Below are positions 15,916 to 22,747 of a stretch of 64,000 nucleotides of DNA, piece by piece. The DNA is from DAOUAT01 sp964551735. GTDB taxonomy: Bacteria > Chloroflexota > Anaerolineae > CG2-30-64-16. A program made the translations under genes and the position numbers. The notes below the pieces were generated by a model that worked only from the letters and a program-made list of their open reading frames with translations, was not told the origin of the DNA and made no database searches. Numbering within the stretch: position 1 is the first letter of the stretch; each line of letters opens with the position of its first letter. The stretch lies in the NCBI GenBank assembly GCA_964551735.1, contig CAZKEF010000012.1, positions 83,089 to 147,088 of the forward strand, in the 5' to 3' direction.

Positions 15916-17376
15916 ATGCAAAAAATCAGCATAGATCCTATCACCCGGCTGGAAGGCCACGGCCGGATTGACATCTTCCTGGACGACGCGGGTGATGTGG
16001 CAAACGCGTACATGGTGATCCCAGAGTTGCGCGGGTTCGAGAAGTTCGCGGAGGGCCGCCGCGTGGAGGAGATGAACGACATCACCCCGCGCATCTGCGG
16101 CGTGTGCCCCGAGGCGCACCACATGGCCGCGACCAAGGCGGCCGACGCGGTCTACCACGTGGACCCGCCGCCGACGGCCAAGAAGCTGCGCGAGCTCTTC
16201 TACTCCGCGTTCTACGTCGCGGATCACACCGTCCACTTCTACATCCTGGCCGCACCCGACTTTGTGCTGGGGCCGGACGCCAGCCCGGCCGAGCGCAACA
16301 TCCTGGGCCTGATCCACAAGGTGGGCGTGGAAACCGGCACCGCCGTGATCCAGGCGCGCGGCAAGGCGATGGATATCGTGGGCGCGCTGGGCGGACGCAA
16401 GGTGCACCCGACCTTCGGCGTGCCCGGCGGCGTGGCGAAGAAGATCACCGAGGAGGAGCGGGCCAGTTTTGAGAAGATCGGCCGAGACCTGGTGGACTTC
16501 GGCCTGTTCAGCATCCAGCTCTTCAAGGATGTGGTGCTGAAGAACCAGGGCTACGTGGATCTGATCCTGTCGGAGGCGTTCACCTTGCCCACCTACTACA
16601 TGGGCATGGTGGATGCCAGCAACAAGACCAACTTCTACGACGGCAAGGTGCGCGTGGTCGGGCCGGATGGCAAAGAGTTGCTCAAGTACAGCCCGAACGA
16701 GTACCTGGACGTCGTCGCGGAGCGGGTCGAGCCGTGGACATACCTCAAGTTCCCCTACTTGAAGAAAGTAGGTTGGAAGGGGCTGGTCACAGGAGCGGAT
16801 AACGGCATCTACCAGGCCACCCCGCTCTCCCGCCTCAACGCGGCCGACGGCATGGCGACCCCGCGGGCGCAGGAGGCTTATGAGGAGTTTTACGCCACGC
16901 TGGGCGGCAAGCCGGTGCACCACACGCTGGCAACCCATTGGGCGCGGCTGGTGGAACTGCTTTACGCGGCCGAGCGGCTGCTGGAGTTGAGCCAGGATCC
17001 CGAGATCACCGGTCCGCACTTCCGCAACCTGCCCACCGAGAAGCCGACCGAAGGGGTGGGCATCGTTGAGGCCCCGCGCGGCACCCTGACGCACCACTAC
17101 ATTACCGACGAGCGCGGGATCGTCAAGAAGGCCAACCTGATCGTCGGCACGACCAACAACTACGCGCCCATCGCGCTCTCGGTCAAGAAGGCTGCCCAGG
17201 CGGTGATCCAGAAGGGCGTGGTCACCGAGGGCATCCTGAACCGGGTGGAGATGGCCTTCCGGTCGTATGATCCCTGCTTCGGCTGCGCCACCCATACGCT
17301 CTCTGGGCAGATGCCGCTGGAGGTGCGCATCTTGGATGCCAACGGGCAAATCAAAGAAGTGCTAAAACGCAGCTAA
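15916..17376 (+). CDS. mvhA: [NiFe] hydrogenase large subunit (MvhA-like, group 3)
   Basis: A 486-residue catalytic subunit. The L1 motif is RIC61GVC64PEAHH and the L2 motif is DPC454FGC457ATH, giving the four Cys ligands of the Ni-Fe centre, all intact. After His460 there is a 26-residue tail that the protease encoded at 18286 is expected to remove. The sequence starts with the typical ISIDPITRLEGHG. It oxidises or makes H2 in the cytoplasm, feeding MvhG, MvhD and HdrA. The RBS is AGGAGG (15904-15909). A REP-like palindrome follows. Confidence 0.95.
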   Translation: MQKISIDPITRLEGHGRIDIFLDDAGDVANAYMVIPELRGFEKFAEGRRVEEMNDITPRICGVCPEAHHMAATKAADAVYHVDPPPTAKKLRELFYSAFYVADHTVHFYILAAPDFVLGPDASPAERNILGLIHKVGVETGTAVIQARGKAMDIVGALGGRKVHPTFGVPGGVAKKITEEERASFEKIGRDLVDFGLFSIQLFKDVVLKNQGYVDLILSEAFTLPTYYMGMVDASNKTNFYDGKVRVVGPDGKELLKYSPNEYLDVVAERVEPWTYLKFPYLKKVGWKGLVTGADNGIYQATPLSRLNAADGMATPRAQEAYEEFYATLGGKPVHHTLATHWARLVELLYAAERLLELSQDPEITGPHFRNLPTEKPTEGVGIVEAPRGTLTHHYITDERGIVKKANLIVGTTNNYAPIALSVKKAAQAVIQKGVVTEGILNRVEMAFRSYDPCFGCATHTLSGQMPLEVRILDANGQIKEVLKRS

Positions 17377-17386
17377 ATCTCAAAGT

Positions 17387-17470
17387 CCGGAATCGAGGCT
17401 CTAGCCGGTCACTGGCCTTAACCTGAGAAACCGGCTGATCCCAAAGGAGGCTTCGCACAGCCTCAATTCC
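17387..17470. repeat. REP-like palindromic element, copy 2
   Basis: Left arm CCGGAATCGAGGCTCTAGCC with GGT after it (17387-17409). ACCGGCT at 17430-17436 and AGCCTCAATTCC at 17459-17470 complete the other side, which has an extra insert of about 22 bases compared with copies 1 and 4. Located between mvhA and rubrerythrin. Confidence 0.7.
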
Positions 17471-17499
17471 AGGAAGACTGTTCAGATTCAGGAGGATAC

Positions 17500-17970
17500 A
17501 TGGCGGTTTTCACAGCAGCACAGGCGCTCGACATGGCAATGCAGATCGAGAAGAACGGCGAAGCATTCTATCACGCGGCCGCGGCCAAGGCCCAGGATCC
17601 GGGGGCCCAGGACCTCTTTCGCGAACTGGCTCGCCAGGAGCAGCGGCACTATGTAGCGTTCCAGAAGATGGCCACCCATCTGGGCAGCGTGCATGAGGCC
17701 CCGGCATCGGTCAGCGAGGAATACCAGTATTACTTGAAGGCGGCGCTGGACGGACACCTGTTCAGCGGGCCGGACAAGGCGCTGGCGGTGGCCGAAAAGG
17801 CCGAGGACGCTACGTTGGCGTTGCAGGGCGCCATCGGCTTCGAGAAGGATACGTTGCTGTTCTACTATGACTTGCGCGACATGGTGGGTGAATCTGACCG
17901 GGAGGTGCTGGGCGGCATCATCCTGGAGGAGAAGTCTCACGTACAGCGCCTGGCAAGCATGTTGGGCTAA
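17500..17970 (+). CDS. Rubrerythrin/ferritin-like diiron protein
   Basis: A 156-residue four-helix ferritin-like protein. Carboxylate and His ligands are visible in IEKNGEAFYHAAA, LARQEQRHYVAFQKM, AEDATLALQGAIGFEKD and ILEEKSHVQRL, so a diiron site is likely. The rubredoxin domain of classic rubrerythrin is missing here, but a separate rubredoxin-like gene lies 100 bases downstream. Such proteins reduce peroxide or bind iron and may protect the oxygen-sensitive complex. The start ATG 17500 follows AGGAGG (17490-17495). Confidence 0.85.
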   Translation: MAVFTAAQALDMAMQIEKNGEAFYHAAAAKAQDPGAQDLFRELARQEQRHYVAFQKMATHLGSVHEAPASVSEEYQYYLKAALDGHLFSGPDKALAVAEKAEDATLALQGAIGFEKDTLLFYYDLRDMVGESDREVLGGIILEEKSHVQRLASMLG

Positions 17971-18070
17971 CTGCAAAGTCCAGATGATGGTTGCATCGGC
18001 CCAGGTTTACGAGGCTTTGCCAGGCTTCGCAGGCCTGGGTCGTTGATTTTGCTCAGTAAGGAAGGAACTC

Positions 18071-18289
18071 ATGCCAATTCGCAAACCCAAACCCCAACCC
18101 TGGTGGAAATGCTCGGATTGCGGCTACATCTTCCAGGCCGCGCCGCCACCGCCGGAGACGTGCCCAAGCTGCCAGGAGAAATGCGTCTTCGTGGACGTCA
18201 CGTGCTATACACCTGAGTGCGGGCCGGGGATGCCCGATCCGCAACTTGTGAGCACGCCCGTATCCGGCCGGGTCAAGAAACAAGATTGA
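18071..18289 (+). CDS. Rubredoxin-like zinc-ribbon/iron protein
   Basis: A 72-residue protein with a CSDCGY and CPSC pair spaced as in rubredoxin, and further Cys residues (CVFVDVTCYTPEC) after the core. It probably binds one iron in a Cys4 site and acts as electron donor, for instance to the neighbouring rubrerythrin. Similar small proteins often sit beside hdr/mvh genes. The start ATG 18071 follows AAGGAAGGA. The stop overlaps the next start (TTGA). Confidence 0.75.
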   Translation: MPIRKPKPQPWWKCSDCGYIFQAAPPPPETCPSCQEKCVFVDVTCYTPECGPGMPDPQLVSTPVSGRVKKQD

Positions 18290-18780
18290 CCACCCTCGTT
18301 CTCGGTCTGGGTAACCCGATCCTGACTGACGACGGCGTGGGGATCCACGTCGTCCGCCAGGTGGCAGCCCGCTACGGGCAGGCCTCGGGTGACGCGGTGA
18401 CGTTTGCGGAGGCCAGCGTCGGCGGCCTGCGTTTGTTGGAGGCGATCTCCGGCTATGATCGGCTGATCCTGGTAGACGCGATCCGCACGCCCGGGGGTGT
18501 GGTCGGCCAATGCTGCCGTCTGGGCGTGAACGATCTGCTCTCGCCCCTCCATGCCGGCTCCACCCATGATCTGTCATTTGCCGGCGCCCTGGCTTTCGGC
18601 CGCGGCATCGGCATGGCCCTGCCCGCCGATGCTAACATCCACATCATAGCCATTGAAGTAGAGGATGTGCTCACTTTCAGCGAGGCATTGATGCCCGCCG
18701 TCGTAGCCGCCTTGCCGCATGTAGTTGCACAAGTACTAGATCTGCTGCAACAGGAACCATCCCAAGGAGGCAATCCATGA
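18286..18780 (+). CDS. Hydrogenase maturation protease (HycI/HyaD family)
   Basis: A 164-residue endopeptidase with GLGNPILTDDGVGIHVV at the N-terminus, holding the Asp that senses nickel, then VDAIRTPGG and STHDLSFAGALAFG with the conserved His. Family members cut the C-terminal tail of the large subunit after Ni insertion; the likely client is MvhA upstream. The TTG start at 18286 overlaps the previous stop and aligns with the family N-terminus; the longer upstream frame would run back into the rubredoxin gene. It is not closely similar to the second protease at 27985. Confidence 0.88.
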   Translation: MTTLVLGLGNPILTDDGVGIHVVRQVAARYGQASGDAVTFAEASVGGLRLLEAISGYDRLILVDAIRTPGGVVGQCCRLGVNDLLSPLHAGSTHDLSFAGALAFGRGIGMALPADANIHIIAIEVEDVLTFSEALMPAVVAALPHVVAQVLDLLQQEPSQGGNP

Positions 18781-19178
18781 AGCTCCGGGACGTGCTCCAG
18801 ATCATCGAAGGGAAGGTCATTTCTGAGAACGTGGACCTGGATACCGAGGTCACCACGGGCGGTGGCGCCGATCTCATGAGCGACGTACTGGCCTTCGCCA
18901 ACGAGGGCATGCTACTCATGACCGGGCTAACCAATCCGCAGGTCATCAGAACCGCTGAGATGGCGGGCACAGCGGCCATTGTCTTCGTGCGAGGCAAGAT
19001 ACCACCGCCGGAGACAATTGCTCTGGCCAGGCAACGGGGTATCCCGTTGTTGGCGTCCCAGTACACGATGTTTGAGACGTGCGGCCGGATCTTCGCTGCC
19101 GGCCTGCCCGCCCACGGACTGTTCGAGCTCACGGTGCGGCGTTGGCATGAGGCGTTTGCGGAACGCGACTCGCTGTGA
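18777..19178 (+). CDS. DRTGG domain protein (third copy)
   Basis: A 133-residue DRTGG protein, a close paralogue of the one at 1683: shared blocks include GADLMSDVLAF, LTGLTNPQV, RTAEMAG and GIPLLASQYT. Translation is coupled to the protease gene by an ATGA overlap. It is followed by a CBS-HATPase gene, echoing the DRTGG-HATPase order at 5981-6894. The repeated pairing suggests that DRTGG and GHKL ATPase proteins work together. Function unknown. Confidence 0.75.
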   Translation: MKLRDVLQIIEGKVISENVDLDTEVTTGGGADLMSDVLAFANEGMLLMTGLTNPQVIRTAEMAGTAAIVFVRGKIPPPETIALARQRGIPLLASQYTMFETCGRIFAAGLPAHGLFELTVRRWHEAFAERDSL

Positions 19179-19235
19179 CGGCCGTTCGGCGGTTGAAACC
19201 GCGATCATCATCCAGCCGCTGAGAGGAGGCGCCCC

Positions 19236-20171
19236 GTGCAGCCAGCCAACAACAAACCGGAGATTACCAAGCTCCAGGAGCTGACCTACGAGTTGCGGGT
19301 CGAAGACGCGATGACGCGCCGGGTGGCAACCGTTTCGCCTGACGCGACCATGGCCGAGTTTCGCGAGCTGCTGCGCGTCAACCGGATCTCGGGCATGCCG
19401 GTGATCGAAGATAGCAGGATGATCGGCATCGTCAGCATCGAGGACCTGATCAAAGCGTTGGCCGCCGGCGAGATCAACACGACGGTACGCGAACGCATGT
19501 ACCCCAGGCCAGTAACTCTATACGCAGATGAGCCACTCGTGCATGCGGTAAGCAAGTTCAGCGAGCTGCGGTTCGGACGTTTCCCTGTAATTGACCGCGG
19601 TGGACAGCTTGTCGGCGTCATTACTCAGGGTGACATCGTGCGAGCGATGCTGAAGCGGCTCGAAGTGAGCTACCGCGAGGAGGAGATCCATCGCTACCGC
19701 GCCAGCCACATTTTCGAGGATATTATCGCGGATGAGGTGGCCCTGGTGTTCGGCTATCGGGTGAAAGCGCGCGATTTCACCCGCGCCGGCGAGGCGTCGA
19801 GCGGCTTGAAACGCACCTTGGGGCGCCTGGGGATCCGGCCCGATATTATCCGTCGGGTGGCTGTGGCAACTTACGAAGCGGAGATCAACGTCGTGGTCTA
19901 TGGCGAAGGGGGTGAGATCGTGGCCGAGGTGCGCCGCGATCGCATCAAGATCGAGGCCATGGACAAAGGCCCCGGCATCCCGGATATTGACTTAGCGATG
20001 CAGCCCGGCTGGTCCACCGCGCCGGACTGGGTGCGAGAGATGGGCTTTGGGGCGGGCATGGGGTTGCCCAACATCAAGTCGTGCGCCGACGCGATGAAGC
20101 TGGAATCAACCGTGGGCCTGGGCACGCACCTGACGATCACCATCTACCTGAACGAGCGTCGTGGCAACTGA
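19236..20171 (+). CDS. CBS-pair plus HATPase (RsbW-like) fusion protein
   Basis: A 311-residue protein. Two CBS motifs (about residues 22-145: VEDAMTRRVATVSP, PVIEDSRMIGIVSIEDLI, FPVIDRGGQLVGVITQGDI) form a Bateman module that usually binds adenine nucleotides. The C-terminus (about 175-311) is a GHKL ATPase with EINVVVYGEGG, MDKGPGIPDIDLAM and GFGAGMGLPNIKS, closest to anti-sigma-factor serine kinases. An energy-charge-sensing protein kinase is therefore plausible. The GTG start at 19236 follows GAGAGGAGG. Last gene of the plus-strand cluster, convergent with hypE 32 bases away. Confidence 0.85.
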   Translation: MQPANNKPEITKLQELTYELRVEDAMTRRVATVSPDATMAEFRELLRVNRISGMPVIEDSRMIGIVSIEDLIKALAAGEINTTVRERMYPRPVTLYADEPLVHAVSKFSELRFGRFPVIDRGGQLVGVITQGDIVRAMLKRLEVSYREEEIHRYRASHIFEDIIADEVALVFGYRVKARDFTRAGEASSGLKRTLGRLGIRPDIIRRVAVATYEAEINVVVYGEGGEIVAEVRRDRIKIEAMDKGPGIPDIDLAMQPGWSTAPDWVREMGFGAGMGLPNIKSCADAMKLESTVGLGTHLTITIYLNERRGN

Positions 20172-20203
20172 GGGTGGGGGGCAGGCGCAAAGCCATGCCC
20201 GCA

Positions 20204-21340
20204 CTAACAGATGCGCGGCAACTGTTCCCCACTCAACATATCCACAATGCGCTGGCCGCCGATCCGGCTGCGCATGATCACTTTGCGTGGATGTTCTGCC
20301 ACAACCTCACCGATAATCGCTGCCTCTCTGCCCTGCGGATGGCCCTGCATGGCCGCCAAAACCGTCTCAGCCGCCTCACGTGCCACGATGACCACGCACT
20401 TCCCCTCATTGGCCACGTAAAGTGGATCCAGACCCAGAATCTCGCACGCGCCGCGCACCGCATCGCCCAGCGGGATGCTGGCTTCGTGCAGCCGGATGCC
20501 GACCCCGGCGGCCGCGGCGATCTCGTTCAGCGCGCTGGAGACGCCGCCGCGGGTCGGATCACGTAGCACGTGCACGGCATCGCCGGCCGCGGCCAGGATC
20601 TCGGCCACCAGGCCGTTGAGCGCCGCGGAGTCGCTCTTCAGCTCGGTCTCGAACGCCAGCCCCTCGCGCACCGACATGATGGCGATGCCGTGCTCCGCGA
20701 TGGGGCCGTTGATCAGGATCACGTCGCCGGGCTGCGCGCGGCGCGGAGAAATGCTCACGCCCGGGGGGATCACGCCGACGCCGGATGTGTTGATGTAGAT
20801 GCCGTCCCCCTTGCCCCGGTCCACGACCTTGGTGTCGCCCGTCGCGACGGGGACCCCGGCCGCCTGCGCCGCGGCCGCCAGCGAACGCACGACGCGCCAC
20901 AGCTCATCCATGGCCAGGCCCTCTTCCAGGATGAAGCCGGCCGAGAGCGCCAACGGTTGCGCGCCGCACATCGCCAGGTCGTTCACCGTGCCGTGCACCG
21001 CCAGCGAACCGATGTCGCCGCCAGGAAAGAAGCGCGGGGTGATGACGAAGGAGTCGGTGGTGAAGGCGAGCCGACGGGCGACGAACGACGAACGACCGAC
21101 GACCGACGACGCCTCAGCTTCTAGCTGCCAGTTTCCAGCTTCCTGGCCTTCCAGCGCAAGAATTGCGCCGTCGTGCAGCATCTCCAGCGCGGCGTTTTGA
21201 AACGCGGGCACGAACATGCGCTCGACCAGCATCTGGGACAGCTTTCCGCCCCCGCCGTGGGCCAGGGTGATGGTGGGATAATCGCTGATGGGGATGGGGC
21301 ATTGGAGCTGAAAGCTGGAAGCTGGTTGCTGGTCGCTCAT
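20204..21340 (-). CDS. hypE: Hydrogenase maturation factor HypE
   Basis: A 378-residue AIR-synthase-like protein ending in PRIC, whose last Cys carries the carbamoyl group that is dehydrated to the active-site cyanide. Other markers are LAHGGGGKLSQ, TTDSFVITP, GTVNDLAM, ATGDTKVVDRG and RDPTRGGVSSALNEIA. ATG 21340 is chosen because it overlaps the hypD stop. Two heptamer tracts lie within the gene: one covers the first dozen codons, the other the loop around residues 66-90, so this HypE has an unusual N-terminus and a variable insert. It works with HypF and HypCD. Confidence 0.95.
   Translation of the reverse strand: MSDQQPASSFQLQCPIPISDYPTITLAHGGGGKLSQMLVERMFVPAFQNAALEMLHDGAILALEGQEAGNWQLEAEASSVVGRSSFVARRLAFTTDSFVITPRFFPGGDIGSLAVHGTVNDLAMCGAQPLALSAGFILEEGLAMDELWRVVRSLAAAAQAAGVPVATGDTKVVDRGKGDGIYINTSGVGVIPPGVSISPRRAQPGDVILINGPIAEHGIAIMSVREGLAFETELKSDSAALNGLVAEILAAAGDAVHVLRDPTRGGVSSALNEIAAAAGVGIRLHEASIPLGDAVRGACEILGLDPLYVANEGKCVVIVAREAAETVLAAMQGHPQGREAAIIGEVVAEHPRKVIMRSRIGGQRIVDMLSGEQLPRIC
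21073..21149. repeat. Heptamer tandem repeats inside hypE
   Basis: Plus-strand units with period 7: GACGGGC, GACGAAC, GACGAAC, GACCGAC, GACCGAC, GACGCCT, then CAGCTTC, TAGCTGC, CAGTTTC, CAGCTTC, CTGGCCT. Eleven units in two families, all within the hypE reading frame. Confidence 0.8.
21307..21334. repeat. Heptamer tandem repeats at the hypE start
   Basis: GCTGAAA, GCTGGAA, GCTGGTT, GCTGGTC: four units of 7 bases ending three bases before the hypE start codon on the minus strand. They encode the Gln/Ser-rich N-terminus. Confidence 0.75.
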
Positions 21341-22425
21341 AGGGTTCTTCCATAGTTGAAGTAGGCCGCGCACGCGCCCTCACTGGACACCATCGGCGCG
21401 CCCAGCGGGTGTTCAGGCGTGCATTGCGCGCCGAACGCGGCGCACTCATGGGGCTTTTTCAGGCCGCGCAAGATCTGGCCGGCGATGCACAGCGCCGATT
21501 CTGCGGCTCGGACATCACCCACGGCGAAACGCAACTCGGCATCGAAGGCCGCGTAGTCGGGCCGCAGCCGGTAGCCGCTGAGCGGGATTGGGCCGATGCC
21601 GCGCCACTGGCGGTCGCAGACCTGGAAGACATCCCCGAGCAGCTTCTGCGCGGCCGGGTTGCCGTCGCGCGTGACGGCGCGGGTGTACTGGTTCTCCACG
21701 CCCCAACGCCCCGCTTCCAGCGCAGCCAGAGTCATGTAGATGCCCTGCAGCAGGTCCAACGGCTCGAAGCCGGTGATGACGATGGGCACGCGAAATGTTT
21801 CAGCGATGGGCTCATACTCCCAATAGCCCATCACCGTGCACACGTGGCCGGCCGCCAGGAAGCCCTGCACCTGGTTGTCCGGTGCGGACAGGATGGCCTC
21901 CATAGCCGGCGGCACCAGCACGTGCGACGTCAGGACGGAGAAGTTGGTCAGGCCAAGCTGCCGCGCCTGCCACACCGCCATCGCGTTCCCTGGCGCAGTC
22001 GTCTCGAACCCGACGGCGAAGAAGACCACCTGGCGGCCGGGATGCTGTTGTGCCAGCCTCAACGCGTCCAGCGGCGAGTAGACCATGCGCACGTCGCCGC
22101 CCTGCGCCTTGACGCTCAATAGATCGGTGCTGGAACCAGGCACCCGCAGCATATCGCCGAACGATGTGAAGATGACTTCGGGCCGCCGCGCGATGGCGAT
22201 GGCCCGGTCAATCAGCTCCAGCGGGGTGACGCACACCGGGCAGCCCGGCCCGTGCACCAGCGTCACCTGCTCCGGCAGCATCCGGTCCAGGCCTGACTTA
22301 ATGAGCGTGTGCGTCTGCCCGCCGCAGATCTCCATGATGGTCCACGGCCGCGTCACCGTGCGTTCGATAGCCGCCAGGAACTTATGAACGTCGGCCTCGT
22401 TGCGATACTCGTCAATGAAACGCAT
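21337..22425 (-). CDS. hypD: Hydrogenase maturation factor HypD
   Basis: A 362-residue iron-sulfur scaffold on which Fe(CN)2CO is assembled with HypC. Hallmarks are EICGGQTHTL near residue 37, GPGCPVCVTP, the FAVGFETTAPGNA loop and C-terminal cluster Cys residues (CIAGQIL, ECAAFGAQC). Full family length. It starts three bases after the hypC stop and its own stop overlaps the hypE start. Confidence 0.96.
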   Translation of the reverse strand: MRFIDEYRNEADVHKFLAAIERTVTRPWTIMEICGGQTHTLIKSGLDRMLPEQVTLVHGPGCPVCVTPLELIDRAIAIARRPEVIFTSFGDMLRVPGSSTDLLSVKAQGGDVRMVYSPLDALRLAQQHPGRQVVFFAVGFETTAPGNAMAVWQARQLGLTNFSVLTSHVLVPPAMEAILSAPDNQVQGFLAAGHVCTVMGYWEYEPIAETFRVPIVITGFEPLDLLQGIYMTLAALEAGRWGVENQYTRAVTRDGNPAAQKLLGDVFQVCDRQWRGIGPIPLSGYRLRPDYAAFDAELRFAVGDVRAAESALCIAGQILRGLKKPHECAAFGAQCTPEHPLGAPMVSSEGACAAYFNYGRTL

Positions 22426-22428
22426 GCA

Positions 22429-22674
22429 TCAACCTTCGATCTCTTCCAACTCACCCATCTCACGTAACAACGCGAACACCTCCTGGGCTTCTTGCTCATC
22501 CAGCGTGTTCAGCGCGAAGCCGGCATGGACAATCACGTAATCATCCACCTGCGCCTCCGGCACATAGGCCAGGCAGACCTCTTTCGCCACGCCGCCAAAG
22601 CTCACTTTCCCCATGGTGACGCCCAAGGGGTTCGGCTCGATACTCAGTATTTTACCCGGTACACCCAGACACAT
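22429..22674 (-). CDS. hypC: Hydrogenase maturation chaperone HypC
   Basis: An 81-residue HypC/HybG-family chaperone: MCLGVPGKIL with the essential Cys2, the FGGVAKEVCLAYVPEAQ strand pair and DYVIVHAGFAL with the conserved His. It carries the Fe(CN)2CO group between HypD and the large-subunit precursor. Only one copy is seen for two hydrogenases, so it may serve both. The C-terminus is acidic (EMGELEEIEG). Confidence 0.96.
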   Translation of the reverse strand: MCLGVPGKILSIEPNPLGVTMGKVSFGGVAKEVCLAYVPEAQVDDYVIVHAGFALNTLDEQEAQEVFALLREMGELEEIEG

Positions 22675-22684
22675 GTTGTCCTCC

Positions 22685-22747
22685 GCTGACGGCCGACCGC
22701 TGACGACTAACGGCCGACCGCTGACGACTGTCCCCTAACCACTGACG
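22685..22747. repeat. Heptamer tandem repeats across the hypF 3' end
   Basis: GCTGACG, GCCGACC, GCTGACG, ACTAACG, GCCGACC, GCTGACG, ACTGTCC, CCTAACC, ACTGACG on the plus strand: nine units, with a pair order that repeats after 21 bases. The tract starts in the hypC-hypF gap and forms the last codons and stop of hypF. Confidence 0.8.

Noticed and set aside
14971..17349. Long open frame antisense to mvhG and mvhA (792 codons)
   Set aside because: It is a shadow of G+C-rich codon use; the plus-strand frames encode clear hydrogenase subunits and the antisense product has no recognisable domain.
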